Source of the DNA: Streptomyces sp. RKAG293
Lineage (GTDB): Bacteria > Actinomycetota > Actinomycetes > Streptomycetales > Streptomycetaceae
Assembly (NCBI RefSeq): GCF_023701745.1
Contig: NZ_JAJOZB010000001.1
Location: 4,842,501-4,906,500 of the forward strand
DNA length: 64,000 bases
Direction: 5' to 3'
Shown here piece after piece: positions 59,069 through 64,000 of the stretch. A program made the translations under genes and the position numbers. The notes below the pieces were generated by a model. The model made no database searches. It saw nothing but the letters and a program-made list of their open reading frames with translations, and was not told where the DNA came from. The stretch's first letter is position 1. Each line of letters starts with the position of its first letter.

Positions 59069-61333
59069 TCAGGAGTTGCTTGCCGCCTCCGCGGGCTCCT
59101 CCACCGGGCCCTCGACGTCAGGCACCACAGGCGTCTTGACCGACTGCAGCAGCAGCTGCGAGACGTCCACGACCTGGAGGTTCTCCTTCGCCTTCCCGTC
59201 GTTCTTCTTGCCGTTGATGGAGTCGGAGAGCATCACCAGGCAGAACGGGCAGGCGGTGGAGACGATGTCCGGGTTGAGGGACAGCGCCTCGTCCACGCGC
59301 TCGTTGTTGATGCGCTTGCCGATGCGCTCCTCCATCCACATGCGCGCGCCGCCGGCGCCGCAGCAGAAGCCGCGCTCCTTGTGCCGGTGCATCTCCTCGT
59401 TGCGGAGACCGGGCACCGCCTTGATGATGTCGCGCGGCGGTGTGTAGACCTTGTTGTGCCGGCCCAGGTAGCAGGGGTCGTGGTACGTGATCAGGCCCTC
59501 GACCGGGGTGACCGGGACGAGCTTGCCCTCGTCCACCAGGTGCTGCAGCAGCTGCGTGTGGTGGATGACCTCGTACTCGCCGCCGAGCTGCGGGTACTCG
59601 TTCGCGATGGTGTTGAAGCAGTGCGGGCAGGTCGCGACGATCTTCTTCTTGGTCTTCTCGACGACGATGCCTTCTTCGGCGTCCTCACCGAAGGCCATGT
59701 TCAGCATCTCGACGTTCTGCTGGCCGAGCTGCTGGAAGAGGAACTCGTTGCCCAGGCGGCGGGCGGAGTCGCCCGTGCAGTTCTCCTCGCCGCCCATGAT
59801 GGCGAAGGAGACCCCGGCGATGTGCAGGAGCTCGGCGAAGGCCTTGGTGGTCTTCTTCGCGCGGTCCTCCAGGGAGCCCGCGCAGCCGACCCAGTACAGG
59901 TACTCGGTCTCGGAGAGGTCCTCGATGTCCTGGCCCACGACCGGGACCTCGAAGTCGACCTCCTTGACCCAGGCCAGGCGCTGCTTCTTCGCCAGGCCCC
60001 AGGGGTTGCCCTTCTTCTCCAGGTTCTTGAGCATCGTCCCGGCCTCGCTCGGGAACGCGGACTCGATCATCACCTGGTAGCGCCGCATGTCGACGATGTG
60101 GTCGATGTGCTCGATGTCGACCGGGCACTGCTCGACACAGGCGCCGCACGTGGTGCAGGACCACAGGACGTCCGGGTCGATGACGCCGTTCTCCTCGGCG
60201 GTGCCGATGAGCGGACGCTCGGCCTCCGCCAGGGCGGCGGCGGGTACGTTCGCCAGCTGCTCGGGCGTGGCCTTCTCGTTGCCCTCGGCGTCCTTGCCGC
60301 CACCCGCGAGCAGGTACGGCGCCTTGGCGTGCGCGTGGTCGCGCAGCGACATGATCAGGAGCTTGGGGGAGAGCGGCTTGCCGGTGTTCCAGGCGGGGCA
60401 CTGCGACTGGCAGCGGCCGCACTCGGTGCAGGTGGAGAAGTCGAGCAGGCCCTTCCAGGAGAAGTGCTCGATCTGGGAGACGCCGAACTGGTCGTCCTCG
60501 CCCGGGTCCTCGAAGTCGATCGGCACGCCGCCGGAAGCCATCGGCTGCAGCGCGCCGAGCGCGACCGCGCCGGACTCCTCGCGCTTGAACCAGATGTTGG
60601 GGAAGGCCAGGAAGCGGTGCCAGGCGACGCTCATGTCGGTGTTGAGGCCGACGGTGATCGCCCAGGTCATCGTCACACCGAGCTTGATCATCGCCGTGAG
60701 GTAGACCGCGTTCTGCAGTGCCCCGGTGCTGAGCCCCTTGAAGGCCGCGACGATCGGGTACGAGGCGAAGTACGCGGCCTCGTAGTGGTCCACGCCGTGC
60801 AGTGCGCCCTCCAGCCCGCGCAGCGTAAGGATCGCGAGGCCGATGACGAGGATGACGTACTCGACGAAGTACGCCTGCCAGGACGTCGAGCCGGCGAAGC
60901 GCGACTTGCGGCCGGCCCGCGAGGGCAGGTTCAGCAGCCGGATCGCCATCAGGACCAGGATGCCGACGGTCGTCGCGAGCGCGATGAACTCGGTGTACAT
61001 CTCGTACGGCAGGAAGCCGCCCAGCACCGGCAGCGTCCAGTCGGCCTTGAAGAGCTGGCCGTACGCGGTGAGGATCGTCAGCCCGAGGGTCAGGAAGCCG
61101 ACGGCGACGAACCAGTGGGCGACGCCGACGACGCCCCACTTGTTCATGCGGGTGTGGCCGACGAACTCCACGCCCAGGGTCTTGGAGCGCTGCACCGGGT
61201 CGCCCGTGCGGGAGCCCTCAGGGGTGGGCTGGCCGAGCTTGATGAACCGGTAGATCTGCGCGACGGCGCGGCTGATGAGCGCAACGCCGACCGCGGTGAG
61301 GACCAGCGACACAATGATCGCGGCGAGTTGCAT
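59069..61333 (-). CDS. Large (Fe-S)-binding oxidoreductase with membrane domain
   Basis: The 754-aa protein starts at ATG 61333 after AGGAG. The N-terminal 270 residues hold about six membrane helices, like the heme b subunits of nitrate or heterodisulfide reductases. Two 4Fe-4S motifs follow (CTECGRCQSQCPAWN and CTTCGACVEQCPVD), then two CCG domains (YWVGCAGS, CPHCFNTIANEYP, HDPCYLGRHN, GFCCGAGGAR). It resembles the HdrD/GlpC-type quinone-linked oxidoreductases widely conserved in actinobacteria. The electron donor is unknown. Confidence 0.88.
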   Translation of the reverse strand: MQLAAIIVSLVLTAVGVALISRAVAQIYRFIKLGQPTPEGSRTGDPVQRSKTLGVEFVGHTRMNKWGVVGVAHWFVAVGFLTLGLTILTAYGQLFKADWTLPVLGGFLPYEMYTEFIALATTVGILVLMAIRLLNLPSRAGRKSRFAGSTSWQAYFVEYVILVIGLAILTLRGLEGALHGVDHYEAAYFASYPIVAAFKGLSTGALQNAVYLTAMIKLGVTMTWAITVGLNTDMSVAWHRFLAFPNIWFKREESGAVALGALQPMASGGVPIDFEDPGEDDQFGVSQIEHFSWKGLLDFSTCTECGRCQSQCPAWNTGKPLSPKLLIMSLRDHAHAKAPYLLAGGGKDAEGNEKATPEQLANVPAAALAEAERPLIGTAEENGVIDPDVLWSCTTCGACVEQCPVDIEHIDHIVDMRRYQVMIESAFPSEAGTMLKNLEKKGNPWGLAKKQRLAWVKEVDFEVPVVGQDIEDLSETEYLYWVGCAGSLEDRAKKTTKAFAELLHIAGVSFAIMGGEENCTGDSARRLGNEFLFQQLGQQNVEMLNMAFGEDAEEGIVVEKTKKKIVATCPHCFNTIANEYPQLGGEYEVIHHTQLLQHLVDEGKLVPVTPVEGLITYHDPCYLGRHNKVYTPPRDIIKAVPGLRNEEMHRHKERGFCCGAGGARMWMEERIGKRINNERVDEALSLNPDIVSTACPFCLVMLSDSINGKKNDGKAKENLQVVDVSQLLLQSVKTPVVPDVEGPVEEPAEAASNS

Positions 61334-61599
61334 GGAGGGCTCCTCGGGCCTGCGCGAGCGGGGATTACTAAGCGGTAACTTATCCGGTCTCCCGCTGAGA
61401 TTACCCGGGATACCCGGCCTCATACAGCCGCCCAGCCGGTGATCTGTGTCGCTGTGTGACCGATCGGACTCCGCGCACGGGCGGCCGGCCCGCATCCGTC
61501 GGTGATCCGTTCGTGGGAAATATGACTATAGACGCACAAAAGCCCAGCAATACGGCTATGGAGTAGGGCGACAACCGTCCCGCGACGACTGGGTGATGG

Positions 61600-62244
61600 G
61601 TGATGCGTTCCGTGGCGACGCCGGGGACCCGCAGGATGCTGCGGTTCCTGGGTCTGGGGATGGCCCTGCTGCTGGGGGTGTCGGCGGCGCTCGGCTGGAT
61701 GGCCTACCGCAGGCTCAACGGCAACATCCGCACCGACGAGGTCGCCGCCCGGGTGCTCGCGGAGCACCCGGAGGAACGTCCGCCGGTGCTCGTTCCCAAG
61801 GCGCGCAACGTCCTGGTGCTGGGTACGCGGTCGGCGTCGGTGACCCTGCTCCATGTGTCCGCCGACGCCAGGCGGACGGCGGCCGCCGTCACCGTGCCCG
61901 GAGACCTGATGGCGCGGACCCCCGGCTGCACCGGCTGCACGATCCGGGCCTTCGAGGCGCTCACCGGCATCCGGGTCGATCACCACGTGGTGATCGACCT
62001 CAAGGGGGGCGGGGGCGCCGGGGGGCAGCTGCGGACCTTCGCGACCACGACCGTCACCGCCGACGCGGGACTGGACTCGATCCCCGAGCTCTACCCGCTC
62101 GCCGAGCTGTACCCGCTCTCCCCGTTCTCCCCGCTCGTGGACGGTGTCCGCGGCCGGCCAGGACACCGGCTCCGGTCGGTGACCGTGCCGCACGGGCCGG
62201 CCGCGGGTGCGCTCTTCCGGGCGTTGCGGGAAGATCGATTCTGA
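61600..62244 (+). CDS. LytR-CpsA-Psr-like protein, short and degenerate
   Basis: This 214-aa protein has one membrane helix (LGLGMALLLGVSAALGWMAY) and YRRLNGNIRTDEVAA, as in LCP cell-wall ligases. It then has ARNVLVLGTRSASV, VTVPGDLMARTPGCTGC and FEALTGIRVDHHVVIDLKG. These match the start of an LCP domain, but the conserved Asp and Arg residues are largely absent and the second half is replaced by a Pro/Leu-rich tail. It is probably not a functional ligase. GTG 61600 and ATG 61603 are both possible starts. Confidence 0.6.
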   Translation: MMRSVATPGTRRMLRFLGLGMALLLGVSAALGWMAYRRLNGNIRTDEVAARVLAEHPEERPPVLVPKARNVLVLGTRSASVTLLHVSADARRTAAAVTVPGDLMARTPGCTGCTIRAFEALTGIRVDHHVVIDLKGGGGAGGQLRTFATTTVTADAGLDSIPELYPLAELYPLSPFSPLVDGVRGRPGHRLRSVTVPHGPAAGALFRALREDRF

Positions 62245-62315
62245 GGCCGGAGGCGCAGCAAAGGACCAGGTCACAGCCTTGCGACCGAAGCTGTGAGCGA
62301 TCGAACAGTCGAAGA

Positions 62316-64000
<1,685 letters not shown>

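Noticed and set aside
59045-61378. Very long plus-strand frame across 2.3 kb
   Set aside because: It mirrors the Fe-S oxidoreductase gene. Its Val/Leu/Asp-rich product is typical of an antisense frame in high-GC DNA.

Overview
The window is high-GC actinobacterial DNA, almost certainly from a Streptomyces chromosome. Support for this comes from the strong third-codon GC bias, AfsR/SARP regulators, an XRE/DUF397 pair, a pSAM2-like integrative element, and the HspR (HAIR) sites in front of dnaK at the right end. It contains no rRNA genes or CRISPR array. The one intact tRNA is tRNA-Gly(CCC) at 42709-42779.

Layout. 1-6.8 kb: a WYL regulator with a perfect operator palindrome over its start, a DUF389 membrane protein, a secreted GH87-type alpha-1,3-glucanase, an AfsR-type gene fragment and an RpiR/MurR regulator. 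6.8-16.5 kb: an O-methyltransferase, a decayed IS3-family element, a NarL-type two-component system, a DUF998 protein, two rhomboid-like proteins around an SDR, and an AfsR-like ATPase regulator. 16.6-22.2 kb: a LysR regulator followed by a tightly coupled five-gene set (SDR, quinone-oxidoreductase-like enzyme, small membrane protein, NmrA-like enzyme, MFS exporter). It ends at a transposase scar.

22.5-40.6 kb is the most unusual part: two neighbouring loci that look like ribosomally made peptide (RiPP) pathways, each built around an E1/ThiF-like adenylating enzyme. Locus 1 (25.3-32.2 kb) has two divergent arms. The minus arm encodes a thioredoxin-like protein, an ABC exporter and a MauE/DoxX-like protein. 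The plus arm encodes an S26 signal peptidase, a 55-aa peptide with eight Cys, a 41-aa peptide ending in Gly, a ThiF enzyme and an M50 protease with a PqqD-like N-terminus. A perfect TGTGA-N6-TCACA palindrome lies between the arms. Locus 2 (34.2-40.6 kb) encodes a second ThiF enzyme, two nearly identical 20-aa peptides, an alpha/beta hydrolase, a TPR protein, an MFS exporter and a flavin reductase. The last four genes overlap start-to-stop. Both loci place a strong hairpin after the peptide genes. A LuxR-type regulator and an aldo-keto reductase pseudogene lie between the loci.

40.6-44 kb: a degenerate copy of the tRNA-Gly 3' region lies 2 kb from the intact tRNA gene. Then come a small zinc-ribbon protein, dcd and the first part of a phosphoribosyltransferase gene.

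44.0-56.7 kb: a 12.7-kb actinomycete integrative and conjugative element (AICE) with RepSA-like initiator, Xis, tyrosine integrase, TraSA-like translocase, Spd-like protein, GntR regulator and cargo. It has split the phosphoribosyltransferase gene. The core direct repeat is AACGTCGAGT, and GTGCTGA repeats with an 11-bp period lie inside both ends. A 1.8-kb gene-free stretch of the element holds DnaA-box-like sites, palindromes and a 10-bp-period iteron array.

56.7-64 kb: conserved chromosomal genes resume with the rest of the phosphoribosyltransferase, a Yip1-like protein, a DsbA-like lipoprotein, a large Fe-S oxidoreductase, a short LCP-like protein and dnaK, which runs off the window.
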